Part shown: in pieces, positions 46,977 through 57,644 of the stretch | How the letters are laid out: each line of letters begins with the position of its first letter | Numbering within the stretch: position 1 is the first letter of the stretch | Assembly: GCA_030770425.1 (NCBI GenBank) | Contig: JASJFT010000017.1 | Coordinates: forward strand, 62,001-126,000 | Direction of reading: 5' to 3' | Source of the DNA: Darksidea phi | Taxonomy: Eukaryota; Ascomycota; Dothideomycetes; Pleosporales; Lentitheciaceae | DNA length: 64,000 bases | Notes under the pieces: model-generated | The model's input: the letters and a program-made list of their open reading frames with translations, nothing else | Told to the model about the DNA's origin: nothing | Database searches by the model: none | Position numbers and translations under genes: made by a program

Positions 46977-48241
46977 TCAACTGCGTCTCGCCCGAGCGAA
47001 GGTAGCAGCAACTATCAGAGGGAACACTACGGTGGCTTCCGCATACACTTTCACGCTGTCGCCATCGGCCTTGATCTTCCCCCAGCTGACCGCTTCGTCC
47101 GGTCGGGCTCCCGCATCGCTACCATCAAACTCCTGCGCTGTGTTGATGTAGACAGCGCTCTCTGCTCCGTTCCGCATCAGACAAGCGTTGGCAATGTGAT
47201 GCTTGACGATGCCTCCGCCTAGGACAACCATTCCGGCTCTTTTAGCCCGTACGGCCATGGTGTTGATCTTTCGAATATCCTCGACGATGTCTACCCGCAG
47301 CTGCTCCGGGGATGACTTGAAGGTGTGGAAGTACAACATGTCCCCCAGGCTCCCATCCGTTAGCGCCGGACAGAACACGGGGATGTCGTTCTTCCAGGCC
47401 CAATAGTATACCGATCGTTCGTCATTGATCTCTTTTCCCAGCCGATTGATGACCTTGCTCGGTGTCCAATGGAGGGGCTCGTCTGTCTTTTTGCTTGCCT
47501 CCTGCTCTTCCAGCATCTTGTCTAGAATCGGCACTACCCAGTCTTCAAAGGCGCAATAGTTGCTGTTCGGCACAACCAGGTTGCCTATTCGATTCATGCC
47601 TCTTGCTCGCAACCCTGCGCCCGGTGTCGAGAAGGAGCCCAGATACGTCGGTGCCAGGCATTTGATGAAGTCTTCTTCTACCCCCCCGGCTGTGGTGACG
47701 ATTGCAGAGACGTGTTTGTGCTGGACCAAGTATCGCAGAGTCTCGCGCAGGCCTGAAGATATTAAGTTGGACGTATACCCGAGAAATATCGTTGCGCCTT
47801 CGCCTGTTTCGGGGTGCTTCCACGTGCGCTGGCAATCTGTTAGTGGGAAACATTAGGCGCATGATCAAGCTTGCGACGGCGGCGTGGATTTGCCTTTTCC
47901 GGCTAAATCGTTTCGCCAGCACGCAGAAGCGAGGGGATGGCTGGAAGGCTCCCGCAGCCTCAGGCTAAGTGCTGGTTTCGCCCCCGGGCGACAGTCGCAT
48001 GCCGAAATGCACTAACCATGTCGTTGACGATTCGCACAGCCTCACCGACGGCGGTTGCCTGAAAACCCATGTGTGCATAGCCCCCCACCAGCTCTTCGAC
48101 GGTGATGCTGCGCTCGGCGTAATCGTTGAAGTCTATGCCCTGCACCTCTCTTGCGCCCTCCGGCACAGGCTCGGACGGCTTCAAAACGGCATCCGTGGCG
48201 TTGGAAGGGGGTGACGTCGGTCCGTGATTGGCCAATGCCAT
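46977..48241 (-). CDS. DYS1: Deoxyhypusine synthase
   Basis: Transfers the aminobutyl group of spermidine to a lysine of eIF5A, the first step of hypusine formation, using NAD in the cytosol. Two exons, 48017-48241 and 46977-47828; 358 residues, near the usual 350-390. The 188-nt intron starts GTTAGT and ends GCCAG, giving [24 protein letters not shown]. Motifs: [71 protein letters not shown] (NAD site) and EAVSWGKI with the active-site Lys. The start MALANHG at 48241 is the first ATG; the upstream extension has only a TTG. Divergent from SNT1. Confidence 0.97.
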
Positions 48242-49516
48242 GGTTCGAGGGGGAAGAATGCGAGGAGGAAGCGGCAAGTCGAGGGCGGATAGGCGGCGCA
48301 GATGACCTTTGCCGGCCGATCTGCGGGCGGTGGTCTAATGTATACAGGTGTGCAGACCGTTTTCTTGCATCGCTGGAGGACCGAGTTTTTCGATGCAGAT
48401 GATGTTGCCTCAAACCCCACATCATGGCCGCCTTCCCCCATATAGTTAAGCTTACCATTAGCGCCCACCTAAGCGACGCAACCGTGGAAGGCACGCTGAT
48501 CATTCTAAGGAGGCGCGGCAGGAACGATCAGACGAGGGCGCTCGACGAAACGTCGCCTGGGGGGTTCAGAAGAATGCGCCGTCTTTCCATTGCGCGGGAA
48601 CACAGCATCTGCAGGTTATCCGACAGTGTCTCCGCTGCACTGGGCACGCACCGCACCGCAGAATCTGACACACTTGGCCCTGGCCCGACACATCGAATCT
48701 CGAAAACAGCGGCCAATCAGGTGGGCTCCCGCCCTCATGTATGGAGTTAGCCCGGTGCCGATGTGGACCTTGCCCCATGCTTGCAGCCGAGCGGGCCTGT
48801 GGCCGTCAGTGCGTAGAGGGCTGCGTTCTCGTCGTCTCGTGTCGTTCTCTGATTCTCCTTCTCCCATCACCGTCGTCGCGAGAGTGGGCTCCCGCCACGC
48901 CAACATGCTGCCGGAGCGCTCTGTCTTGCCGCCCGGGTAACTTCTCCACCGTTCACACAATCCCGTTCATGCACCAACCCCCACGTGCCCAATCCCCCCT
49001 CGAAGAAACCGCAGCGCCACGTCAACGGCGCGGAGTCCTTTGTTTCCAGCCGTGTGGCGCCAACACGGTCCCGAAAGCCCCCGAGTTTCTCAGCACGAAC
49101 CCTGCTGCCATTCTGCACGACTTGCTTGCAACTCGTGACGCTGTCGAGCTCGTTCGGCCGTTATTGGAAGGAATTCAAACTCGTCCGCAATCCACGGCTA
49201 GGGATCCCACGAAACGCACGGACCTCGAACGTCGAACCCAAACCAACAACACCGGACCGCATCCATCTTGACTACCGCCATATCTGTCAGTCACGCCCAT
49301 CGCCAACTTGTTCGCGCACACCTCCCTACTTTGTTCCCCCGCACACTATAGCTGGATACGTACGGACTCGCCCACCCCAAGTTTGCCCGATCCCGTCAGC
49401 CTCGCTGTATATCCTGCAGGAATCCGTGTGAGCGCACAACTAGCCCTTTTGTTCATTCGCGCCCAACGAGCCCATGTGTAGTCTAGAGGAGAGTAGCGTC
49501 GTTCCAACTCGCCACC
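48242..49516. promoter_or_regulatory. Divergent promoter region, DYS1 and SNT1
   Basis: 1.27 kb, C-rich on the + strand near 48960-49400, with many short pyrimidine tracts. The SNT1 start has a good context (GCCACCATG). No separate gene is supported; the + strand frames lack protein character. Confidence 0.45.
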
Positions 49517-52500
49517 ATGTCCTCGTCTCGATACCCGGACAACAACAGATACGGACGCGACAGGTCTCCATACCGCGACCGAAGGCAGTCGACGTACAGC
49601 AGTGGATACGCCCCAAGGGCTAACGACTTGAATCCTCGACCAAATGGGGACATGAGCGGGTTTCCACCTCGAGATATCCCCAGAGATGTTCCCAGAGGTC
49701 CCAAAATCCTCGGCGAGCCGCCACGCGGGCCTACAGCTATAGCCCCGTCTGGCGCACCCTCTGCGCCGCGGGATGGACGGGGCAGGGGATTTGCGGGCCG
49801 TGGCGAAGCTAACTCGCTGCGCGATGCCCCACCGCTATCGGGTGCTGTGCACCCGCACAATTCCTGGCGAGCAGATCGCGACCGAGAATTCGAGCGCGAC
49901 CGGAGGGACAGGCGACCCTCACCCCCACTGCGCCGTTCTCCAGCAAGAGACGTGCGCGATAGCCGAGATCAACGAGACTTCCCTCCCCGCGACCTCGACA
50001 TCAATCGCGCGCGGCGCAATTCCCGAGACGGCCCTCCTTCAGCAGGATCGACATATTCTGATCCTCCTCTCGTTACCGGTTCGTCGTACCGCGGTAGTGG
50101 GATCGGTCGTGGACGGGGCGGTCGAGATTTCCACGGCGATCCGCGAGGTCGAGGCAGGGCTTTCCACAACGATGACCGTGATCGCCATCACGATGCACGC
50201 GATCGCATGCCGGATCGCTCGTATCGCCCACGAAGCCGCTCGCGGGAAACGGTGCGGCGGGAGAGAGACCCACGAGATGAGCGGGACTTCGAGAGGAGGG
50301 ATCGTGAGGAGCGAAGGTTTGTGCCAAGGGAATACGACTCTTACATCGGTCCCGCAGGCTCACTAAAGTCCGGGCCTCGAGGGTTGGACACTCATCGGGG
50401 AAGTGTGGTACTTGACTCGCGACATGTCCCCGGAACACCAACGGGGGCCGCACCACATTCGACACACCACTCGCCAGCGGACCGGCTTGGACCCTCGTTA
50501 GACCCGTATTCTCGACGCTCCTCTATTGCAACAGAATCTTTGGTTGCAAAAGATGGCCGCCGAGAGCCCGGTGGGAACGATCTGTTGGCCGGCCGCGTGG
50601 AGGCTTCTAGAGAGCGTTATGCGCCTCGAGCGTCATCACCCCCTGCTGCGGTGCCGGCTTTTGGATTTTCGTCTAATGTATGGCGGAATCCTGCACTGGA
50701 TGCGAAACCTACAACGGCACCACAGCCGCCAAAGCCTGCGATCACAGCCGCCCCTCCCGCGCCATCTACTGCCGTCCCCGCAACTCCGACTGCTCCCACA
50801 GCTCCGAAAACAAGCGTCTCCTCCGCACTAGCAGTAGCTCCACCCACGGGACCCAAGGCCGATAGGGCTCTCGAGCGCCCCAATGGAGACGCTCAAGTTG
50901 CAGCTCATACCCAAGAAAACAGATCTGCTTCTATTGACCCAACTCGCAACGAACCTCGCCCACCTCTCGCTCCAGCACCGCTGGCAAACCATGCACTGAG
51001 ATCGCAGAATGTCGAGCCGAAGCAGGCTGCTCCCACTCCTAACGTTGCTCCAGCACCGGCGAACTCACCACCTCAAGGCCCAGCCGCTAGACCCAGGGCA
51101 CCTCCTACTGGACCACATGCCGCCTTTCGACCTAATCTATCGCCCTCGTTCTCAAGACCTACACATTTGCCCTATGTCCCAAGAGACATGCCACGAGACG
51201 CATCACCTGGTGCGATACCTCCCCCTATAGGATCTCGTAGTGGCAGCGGAAGCGGTACTGCCTTATCACTGAACACGTCGCCGAAGGCTCTGCCCGCCAA
51301 CATCCCCACTGGCCCGAAGGCTGACAGGGCAAATGCAATGGCTGTCCGACCCTCGTCAATGTATCCACCTCCTGATCGTCCAGGCTTCCAGCCGTCTAGG
51401 ATATCCATGGGAGGACCACCAAAAAGTATGCAATGGGTTCGACCGGGTCTGAATAACCGAGCAATTGTGCCCACCAAGCGAGAACTCCCGGCAGACGATC
51501 GCGATCGTTCTTTTGGTACACCCTCTAAAGCCCCCAAGTTTGAAAATAGCACATCTGCCGTTGACTCTCAACGTTCGGAGCACAGCAAATCAGTGTCACC
51601 CTTGCTGCCTCGGCCGACATTGGAAAACGAACCAAGTCGTGAGCGAGATTCACCTAGAAACGGCCGCAAAGATATGTCACCTGACCCTGATCCCATGCAG
51701 ACGAGACGCCTCTCAGATGTGACCATGGCAGATCCCTCTCCCTATCCAGACAAGCCGCCAGTTTCAGCTGCCTCTTCAGCTCCCGAAGGTCTGGAGGATT
51801 CAGACGATGACCTTGATCTGGACGACGCCGATTTTGCGGAATCTGAAGCCAAGTACAACCGAGAGAAAGCTCTACTGGAATCTAAACGTATAGATCTCAG
51901 TGCTCCGAATCTGCGTGCCAATACTCCCCTCCAAGAAATCATGCTACTTGCCAGCTTGACCATAGAGCATCTGCCCTGTCAGGAAAGCAAATCGGTTGAG
52001 GAGGAGATCGCTCCTATACCACCAGTACAGCCACAGCCAGAAAGCATCACAACAGAGCTTCCAACACCCAAGGCCGAAGAAACAGAAGATGTAGTTATGG
52101 ACGACAACGATGAGGAGCAACTCGCACCAGCGACCCGCGCACTTCGTCTACGTCGCAGGACTATTAATGAGCCCGAGGAGAATCCCGATCTTAGTTCACT
52201 TCCTTACCTTGGCTCTGCGCCACTCACACCGATATCTGAGCTAGAAGGACCCAGTGTTTCCGAATCGGTCCTGCTTGCTATTCGTGATAAACTACGGAAA
52301 ACAATAGAACCAGAATCTGACCCCGAAGGCACTCTCGAGGATTTTGCTACTGCATACAAAAGATGGCGACTTTACATTCGGAGTCTAGACGAGGCCAAGG
52401 ACGTTGTGGAGCAAGAGAGGCAACCATCTGCTGAGCCAAGTCTGAAGGTTACAACTCCGGACGTCCAGAGTTCAGCGATGGGGCCTCTGCTAGATCTTCC

Positions 52501-55500
52501 GCCACCCACCACTAGCCGCCGGGGGCATTCGAGCCGGTGGGCAACTGAGTATGACCTTGAGGCAGCCCTCAAGGAGTCTCTAAAGACTGCGGAAGAGGAA
52601 AGCAAAGGCAAAAAAGAGAGAGTACCAAGGAGATCAATGGCTGATCCTGAAAAAGAAGCCGAAGTCCCTCCGGAGTTGACTGCGTATGAGGCGCAGCGAC
52701 GCAGATTCATTGATACCAATTTCCAACGTGAGCCTGGGCAGGGTATCTTTGCCTTCCACTATGAGCCTCCGGAAGACGACTTCACGGAAGGAGAACATAG
52801 GATCATGGTGCAGCACTACAAGGATCAATACGCTAAGAAATGGGGCAAACTGGCGGAAGCTCTGTATAAAGAGGCTGGGACGAGCCGGACGTACAAGGAT
52901 TGCATCAATCATTACTACGCTACTAAATGGGGGAGGGAGTACAAAGGTAAAGTCAAAGGAAGACGAGGTGGACCCCGGAGGCGGGGCGGGGGTGCTGGTC
53001 GTGGTCGTGGAGCTATTGCTAACATGGAGCGGCCTGATGTCTCAGGTGAAGATGGACTACCGCCTGCTCTTACGGAGACTGGACGACCGCGGCGTTCAGC
53101 CGCGCCCACCTTTGGCGCAGAAACCGATATAGATACAACGACCTCTACCCCAACTCCGGGGCGAGCTCGTCGCGGCACTGACGCCGACGGTAATCCAGAA
53201 AAGGTTGGCCGACGTGGCAAAATCGCGAAAGAGAAAAGTAGTCGAAAAGCAAAAGCCCAACCACTTGCTGCAGCACCAACTGGGTCTCCTATCAAGCTCG
53301 ATCGAAAAGCTCTGGGCGTGAAGATAGAAGACGAGGCCGGGAAGCGCCCGTTGGGAGAAATGCCCTTCCCAATGCATATCGGTATTCCTGAAGACCAATT
53401 GGCTGTTGCTAGCGAACCGCAGTTCCACTCGGGACTGACTGCCGGTTTACTAGAACGACCAAAACTACAGTCTTCCGCTCGACCTGGTCCCTCCAGCTAC
53501 TGGTCAGTTACCGAGCAAACAGATTTCCAGAGGAACGTTGCGTACTTCGGCACCGATTGGGCAGCGATTGCGACACATATGGGAACCAAGACGCAAACGA
53601 TGGTCAAGAATCAATACTTACGGTTGGTCGAGAGCGGGCAGGCTCCGGAGCTAGAAAGAATCGCATTTGAAGCGGACCAAAAGCGAGGTCGAGGTGAAGA
53701 TCCCGGACCCCCGCCAACACCCACTCCAGCTCCAAAGAGGCGCTACGAGAGCACCCAGGTCACTGTTCCTCGTACTCTAGCTCCGACACCCGAGGCAACC
53801 ATCAGCAACCCCGTAACGCTTCCCAAGGCATCGCCTCCCAACGTTCCTTCATCCTCGAGGTTTTCAACTATTGCGCAAGCGCCGCAGCAAGGCAAGCCTT
53901 CTGTTCCAACTACTGGATACGGAATGACAGATCCATCGCTTGCCTCAGTACCTCCTTTGCCGCCACAGCAATCGCCTCAAGCACACCCCCCGCGTGGTCA
54001 GTCGCAACAACATATTCAGCATCACCCAGCTCAGCCTGAGATGCATCATCGTGGTCCTGGCCCTCGTTCTGGCTTTTTCTCGCAGACCGACTTCCCGTCC
54101 CGACGGGAGCCCCGGCTGCCCTCTCAGTCTTCAAATCTGCCTCAGACTTCACGACCTCTACAGCCCCAAGCTCAATCACAATTGCGAACACATGAGCAGT
54201 CCGAAGCTTCATTGTTCCGGCCATCTGGTCTGCAAGAACGAGAGACTCTGCCCAGAACGGAACCGCATCAAGATCATGATGCGCATCTGCGGTTCCAGGC
54301 ACAGGATTCTCGACGTATATCGGGGGAACCGCATAGTAGACTCTTTTCATCAGCAGCTCCAGGTATTCCGCAGATGCGGCCGGGTCTGGGGGCTGGCTCG
54401 CCAGAAAACCGTCCCCTCTCGCTCCAACATCGCCATGTCCAACAGGTGCAGCCCAGTGTTCCAACACCAACGGATGCTTCTGTACAGCCACCAACGTTAC
54501 CCGCAGTACAGCAATTGCCACCCAGCTCTACTATTACGACACCGCCCATGAAAGAAGAGCCCAGGCGCTATCCCCATCCACATCCCCACTCTCAACCACC
54601 GCAACAACTTCCCCAATTGCCCACGCAATCCCAAGCATATCCTCCCATTAGCCAATCTTCCGTGCAGGCAGCACCGACCGCGCCAACCCCTCCTGCACCA
54701 AAGCCTGCTCCGGAACCTCGAAAGTCAAACTTGCTGTCGCTGCTTAACGACACGGAACCAGAGGAGCCAAGACGCAAGAAGCCCACCGAACAGAATGTAC
54801 CTTCCCACACGTCGACCCCGAAACAACAAACACCAATAGCACCCCCGCCATCCGTCTCACAGGCACTTCCTCCACGTCACGATCCATATAATGAGGCTGC
54901 TACCTCTCAAGCACCCTATGGACGTCCGTCCTACGCGCAGCAAACTGCACTACCTCAGATCTCATCGAATCGACAAGTTGTTGATCTTACGAGTGATCAG
55001 GCTCCGGGGGGGAGGGGACCACCGCGCGAGAGTTGGCAGCGGCAACCATATCCAGGACAAAATCAGTCTCAACAAGGGCCCGCTCACAACTCGCCCCATA
55101 TAGGGCTTGCTCAACCTGCCTTTGGTGAATCTAGAATGTTCGGAAGTCACCGATCTGTTTTTGCTCAACATAACGCTCCGCGACACAATCCATCACCTCC
55201 TCCACTCTCAGTATTCAGCAATTCGCCACACTTGCATTCACGAACACCCAGCCTTAGCGGAGCGGCAGGGCAACAGCCTCGTCACAACATTGGCACCACT
55301 GCTGTAGGTCAACACTCTCAGCCTCCAACTGGTACTTCTCAGATCCTGCAACCGAATCCATATGCCCAAGTGGATCCGCCTGGAAGTGGGTCTCAACCCT
55401 CTGGGCCAGTGGGCATGCGTCCAAGCCCACATCTTCATACAAGTCATATTGGCTCGCAAAGCCAGGTCCACGGCCGGAACGAACACACGCAGGTGCACAA

Positions 55501-56239
55501 CGGAGGTCTAGCCTATTCGAATCCTCAGGCGCCCAATGAGCATCATCCAGGGAACCAGCACATGCGTGGACATAGTATCCCAGAGCAATATCGGGGCCGT
55601 GATCTACGGGACATCCGTCACGATTTCGACGCTCGCAATGCAGAGCGTGATATGAGTCGCGAGGTATCTCATCGAGCCGATACTTTATTACGCGAACGTG
55701 ACTCCCTTCTGCCCCGTTCTACAGGACCGCCACAATCGCATCAGGATGTCCGCTATCAACCCTCACTGCAAGACCGAGGCTACACGTCCCAGCGCTCACA
55801 CACTCCCCTCTCTCGACCGGATCACGGTCCGCCTCCGCCTCTCCAACACCCGCCGCACTCCTCTCTCGGAGAGAATCATCCTCTCTATGGCGGCCAACGG
55901 CAAGAAGACCACTCGCACCGCTTTAGAGACCCCTTCCCTCGCGATAACCGTATGGATCGCATGCGCGAGGAGCATGTGCAGCAGCAACAGCAACAGCAGC
56001 AGCACGCTGCTATGAGCCGTGATGAGTATCTCGGAAGAGAGCGTGAGATGCGCGAAAGGGAGATGCGTGAGATGAAAGACCGCGAGCTGAGGGAACGAGA
56101 TGCGCAGTATAGAGATAGTTTGATGAGGAGGGGGCAACCGCCACCGCCACCGCAGGGGCAGCAGCAGGAGCAAAGAGGTGGTGTTGGTGCGCCGCCTGAT
56201 TGGGCGAATGCAGTCAGGCACCCACACGATCGGTGGTAG
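49517..56239 (+). CDS. SNT1: SNT1-like SANT-domain corepressor
   Basis: Intronless frame of 2240 residues from ATG 49517. Two SANT domains: the first at about residues 1070-1150 (GIFAFHYEPPEDDFTEGEH, KWGKLAEALYKEAGTSRTYKD), the second at about 1325-1375 (YWSVTEQTDFQRNVAYFGTD, WAAIATHMGTKTQTMVKNQY). This pair and spacing match Snt1/NCoR-SMRT proteins, scaffolds of the Set3 histone-deacetylase complex in the nucleus. The N-terminus is Arg/Asp/Ser-rich (RDRSPYRDRR, RERDPRDERDFERRDREER), and the middle is Pro/Ala-rich with predicted helical acidic parts (DSDDDLDLDDADFAESEAKY). An RGG-like basic patch follows SANT1 (GRRGGPRRRGGG). The last 900 residues are Pro/Gln/His-rich, ending in a polyQ run (around 55977-56000) and a RE/RD repeat (GREREMREREMREMKDRE). 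The C-terminal PDWANAVRHPHDRW is close to the gap. Confidence 0.9.
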   Translation: MSSSRYPDNNRYGRDRSPYRDRRQSTYSSGYAPRANDLNPRPNGDMSGFPPRDIPRDVPRGPKILGEPPRGPTAIAPSGAPSAPRDGRGRGFAGRGEANSLRDAPPLSGAVHPHNSWRADRDREFERDRRDRRPSPPLRRSPARDVRDSRDQRDFPPRDLDINRARRNSRDGPPSAGSTYSDPPLVTGSSYRGSGIGRGRGGRDFHGDPRGRGRAFHNDDRDRHHDARDRMPDRSYRPRSRSRETVRRERDPRDERDFERRDREERRFVPREYDSYIGPAGSLKSGPRGLDTHRGSVVLDSRHVPGTPTGAAPHSTHHSPADRLGPSLDPYSRRSSIATESLVAKDGRREPGGNDLLAGRVEASRERYAPRASSPPAAVPAFGFSSNVWRNPALDAKPTTAPQPPKPAITAAPPAPSTAVPATPTAPTAPKTSVSSALAVAPPTGPKADRALERPNGDAQVAAHTQENRSASIDPTRNEPRPPLAPAPLANHALRSQNVEPKQAAPTPNVAPAPANSPPQGPAARPRAPPTGPHAAFRPNLSPSFSRPTHLPYVPRDMPRDASPGAIPPPIGSRSGSGSGTALSLNTSPKALPANIPTGPKADRANAMAVRPSSMYPPPDRPGFQPSRISMGGPPKSMQWVRPGLNNRAIVPTKRELPADDRDRSFGTPSKAPKFENSTSAVDSQRSEHSKSVSPLLPRPTLENEPSRERDSPRNGRKDMSPDPDPMQTRRLSDVTMADPSPYPDKPPVSAASSAPEGLEDSDDDLDLDDADFAESEAKYNREKALLESKRIDLSAPNLRANTPLQEIMLLASLTIEHLPCQESKSVEEEIAPIPPVQPQPESITTELPTPKAEETEDVVMDDNDEEQLAPATRALRLRRRTINEPEENPDLSSLPYLGSAPLTPISELEGPSVSESVLLAIRDKLRKTIEPESDPEGTLEDFATAYKRWRLYIRSLDEAKDVVEQERQPSAEPSLKVTTPDVQSSAMGPLLDLPPPTTSRRGHSSRWATEYDLEAALKESLKTAEEESKGKKERVPRRSMADPEKEAEVPPELTAYEAQRRRFIDTNFQREPGQGIFAFHYEPPEDDFTEGEHRIMVQHYKDQYAKKWGKLAEALYKEAGTSRTYKDCINHYYATKWGREYKGKVKGRRGGPRRRGGGAGRGRGAIANMERPDVSGEDGLPPALTETGRPRRSAAPTFGAETDIDTTTSTPTPGRARRGTDADGNPEKVGRRGKIAKEKSSRKAKAQPLAAAPTGSPIKLDRKALGVKIEDEAGKRPLGEMPFPMHIGIPEDQLAVASEPQFHSGLTAGLLERPKLQSSARPGPSSYWSVTEQTDFQRNVAYFGTDWAAIATHMGTKTQTMVKNQYLRLVESGQAPELERIAFEADQKRGRGEDPGPPPTPTPAPKRRYESTQVTVPRTLAPTPEATISNPVTLPKASPPNVPSSSRFSTIAQAPQQGKPSVPTTGYGMTDPSLASVPPLPPQQSPQAHPPRGQSQQHIQHHPAQPEMHHRGPGPRSGFFSQTDFPSRREPRLPSQSSNLPQTSRPLQPQAQSQLRTHEQSEASLFRPSGLQERETLPRTEPHQDHDAHLRFQAQDSRRISGEPHSRLFSSAAPGIPQMRPGLGAGSPENRPLSLQHRHVQQVQPSVPTPTDASVQPPTLPAVQQLPPSSTITTPPMKEEPRRYPHPHPHSQPPQQLPQLPTQSQAYPPISQSSVQAAPTAPTPPAPKPAPEPRKSNLLSLLNDTEPEEPRRKKPTEQNVPSHTSTPKQQTPIAPPPSVSQALPPRHDPYNEAATSQAPYGRPSYAQQTALPQISSNRQVVDLTSDQAPGGRGPPRESWQRQPYPGQNQSQQGPAHNSPHIGLAQPAFGESRMFGSHRSVFAQHNAPRHNPSPPPLSVFSNSPHLHSRTPSLSGAAGQQPRHNIGTTAVGQHSQPPTGTSQILQPNPYAQVDPPGSGSQPSGPVGMRPSPHLHTSHIGSQSQVHGRNEHTQVHNGGLAYSNPQAPNEHHPGNQHMRGHSIPEQYRGRDLRDIRHDFDARNAERDMSREVSHRADTLLRERDSLLPRSTGPPQSHQDVRYQPSLQDRGYTSQRSHTPLSRPDHGPPPPLQHPPHSSLGENHPLYGGQRQEDHSHRFRDPFPRDNRMDRMREEHVQQQQQQQQHAAMSRDEYLGREREMREREMREMKDRELRERDAQYRDSLMRRGQPPPPPQGQQQEQRGGVGAPPDWANAVRHPHDRW

Positions 56240-56490
56240 CGTTGATAATTTCCTTGGGTCTGCTTCTCTTCTGCTGCATGCGCATGTGTATGAGTTGGGA
56301 AGGACTGTTCTCTGGAAGATATGATCGGCGGCGCATTTCTTTTCTCATGTATTTTGAGACTTTTGCCTGCGCGCATGATGAATTTTGGTATATATGAGGA
56401 GCAACTATGGATTACCTGGGGGCATGATATCCATGGGGTTCTTTTACATGTTTCTCTTGTATTCGGTGGGTTGGTATTGTTTGAGCGTTC

Positions 56491-56707
56491 TTTTTTCTTT
56501 TTTTTTTTTTTTTTTTTTTTTTGCGTTTGCAGGTTTAGAGTGGGTGGGGTTTTGGGGTTTTGGGGGGGGGGGGATAGGTTGGGGGGCTTTTGGTTTTAGG
56601 TGTTTTATACCCGACAATTGGGGGGTTTTTGTNNNNNNNNNNTCTGGGGCTTATAAAAACTGTTCCACAATTCCCACCCCTCCACACGCCCCAACAACAT
56701 GCGTCGG

Positions 56708-56756
<49 letters not shown>

Positions 56757-56760
56757 GTTT

Positions 56761-56795
<35 letters not shown>

Positions 56796-56812
56796 GTTTG
56801 CAGGTTTAGAGT
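56491..56812. repeat. Homopolymer-rich, partly duplicated, low-quality stretch
   Basis: T runs at 56491-56522 (one C within), 56710-56755 and 56762-56793. The 18-mer CGTTTGCAGGTTTAGAGT is present at both 56524-56541 and 56795-56812, and the roughly 85 bases after each copy align, with copy 1 drifting toward G and T. The pattern looks like a misread copy of the same locus around the gap. Confidence 0.8.
56633..56642. other. Assembly gap (10 N)
   Basis: Ten unknown bases mark a scaffold join of unspecified size, about 400 bp past the SNT1 stop codon. Confidence 0.99.
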
Positions 56813-57016
56813 CGGTTGGCTATAGTCGTTATGGGGAGAGGTGCATAGCTTGTGGGCCTTTTGATATTCAGTGTATTATAACCGAACATTGGGGAGATTT
56901 AGTACTGATACGAAGATGTGCTACTGTCTTGACTGGAATTGGGTATCTTTTGTGACTGTCTCGTACCACTGTCTTGCAGAACTCAGATGTACATTATAAA
57001 GAAGCAACAACCTAAC

Positions 57017-57102
57017 GTGAAGCAAACCAGCTGCTTCACATTATCACCCAGTTCCAACTCCCAGCTTTCACCCCACTAAGATGAAGCAGACCACCTGCTT
57101 CA
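57017..57102. repeat. Two tandem imperfect hairpin units
   Basis: Copy 1: GTGAAGCA (57017-57024) pairs with TGCTTCAC (57032-57039). Copy 2: TGAAGCAG (57082-57089) pairs with CTGCTTCA (57095-57102). The units repeat with a period of about 65 bp, and the flanks (TTATCACC..AGTTCCAACTCC / TTATCACC..GGTACCAACCTCC) are also similar. They lie just beyond the stop codon of the basic protein gene. Confidence 0.7.
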
Positions 57103-57143
57103 CCTTATCACCTGGTACCAACCTCCAACCGCCACCCATCCAT

Positions 57144-57644
57144 CTATTCGTGGAAGAACTCGGCAGCAACGTTCCTGAACGCCACATCTCTCTCCTCCGC
57201 CCGCTGGCCACCCTCCGCTGCATGCTTAACCACGGCATCCAAGCTCATCAGCGTGCCGTGAAACTGGTCGAAAGTGTCGCTGCGGCGGATCAGCTCGCGC
57301 AGAGCGGTCCAGTGCTCGGCGGAGGCGCTCTTGGCGAGGGTCTGCATCTTGGTGTAGACGTAGTCGTGGCTGTTGACGACCGGCTCTTGCTGACCCTGGA
57401 CGATGGCCACCGGGGTCACGTCTTGCTGGTCTTGGACGACGGCCGCAACGGCGGCAGCACGGCGGGCCCGTGGGCGTGGGGCCGGCGTGCGGTTCTTCTT
57501 CTTGGTGGGCTTGCGAGGAGTGGACGCTTTCTTCGTCCTGGTCTTCGTCTTGGTCTTGGTGATGGTGGACTTGTTGTTGGTGGCTGCAGCGCGAGCGCGA
57601 GCGCGGGTCATCGGTCCTTGGGTTTGGGAACGAGTGGTGACCAT
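57144..57644 (-). CDS. Small basic, probably nuclear, hypothetical protein
   Basis: Single frame of 166 residues from ATG 57644 (MVTTRSQTQGPMTRARAR). The first 70 residues are Lys/Arg/Thr/Pro/Ala-rich with alternating KTKTKT and TPRKPTKKK, much like a histone H1 tail or a nuclear localisation region. The second half is normal globular/helical sequence (YTKMQTLAKSASAEHWTALR, LIRRSDTFDQFHGTLMSLDA). An overlapping + strand frame of similar size (57081-57752) is judged the shadow because its composition is low complexity. A CATAAAAAG TATA-like string lies about 155 bp upstream. Function unknown; binding to DNA or RNA is a guess from charge. Confidence 0.6.
   Translation of the reverse strand: MVTTRSQTQGPMTRARARAAATNNKSTITKTKTKTRTKKASTPRKPTKKKNRTPAPRPRARRAAAVAAVVQDQQDVTPVAIVQGQQEPVVNSHDYVYTKMQTLAKSASAEHWTALRELIRRSDTFDQFHGTLMSLDAVVKHAAEGGQRAEERDVAFRNVAAEFFHE

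Noticed and set aside
56385..56955. Phe-rich ORFs through the poly-T region
   Set aside because: Products of homopolymer runs and an assembly gap.
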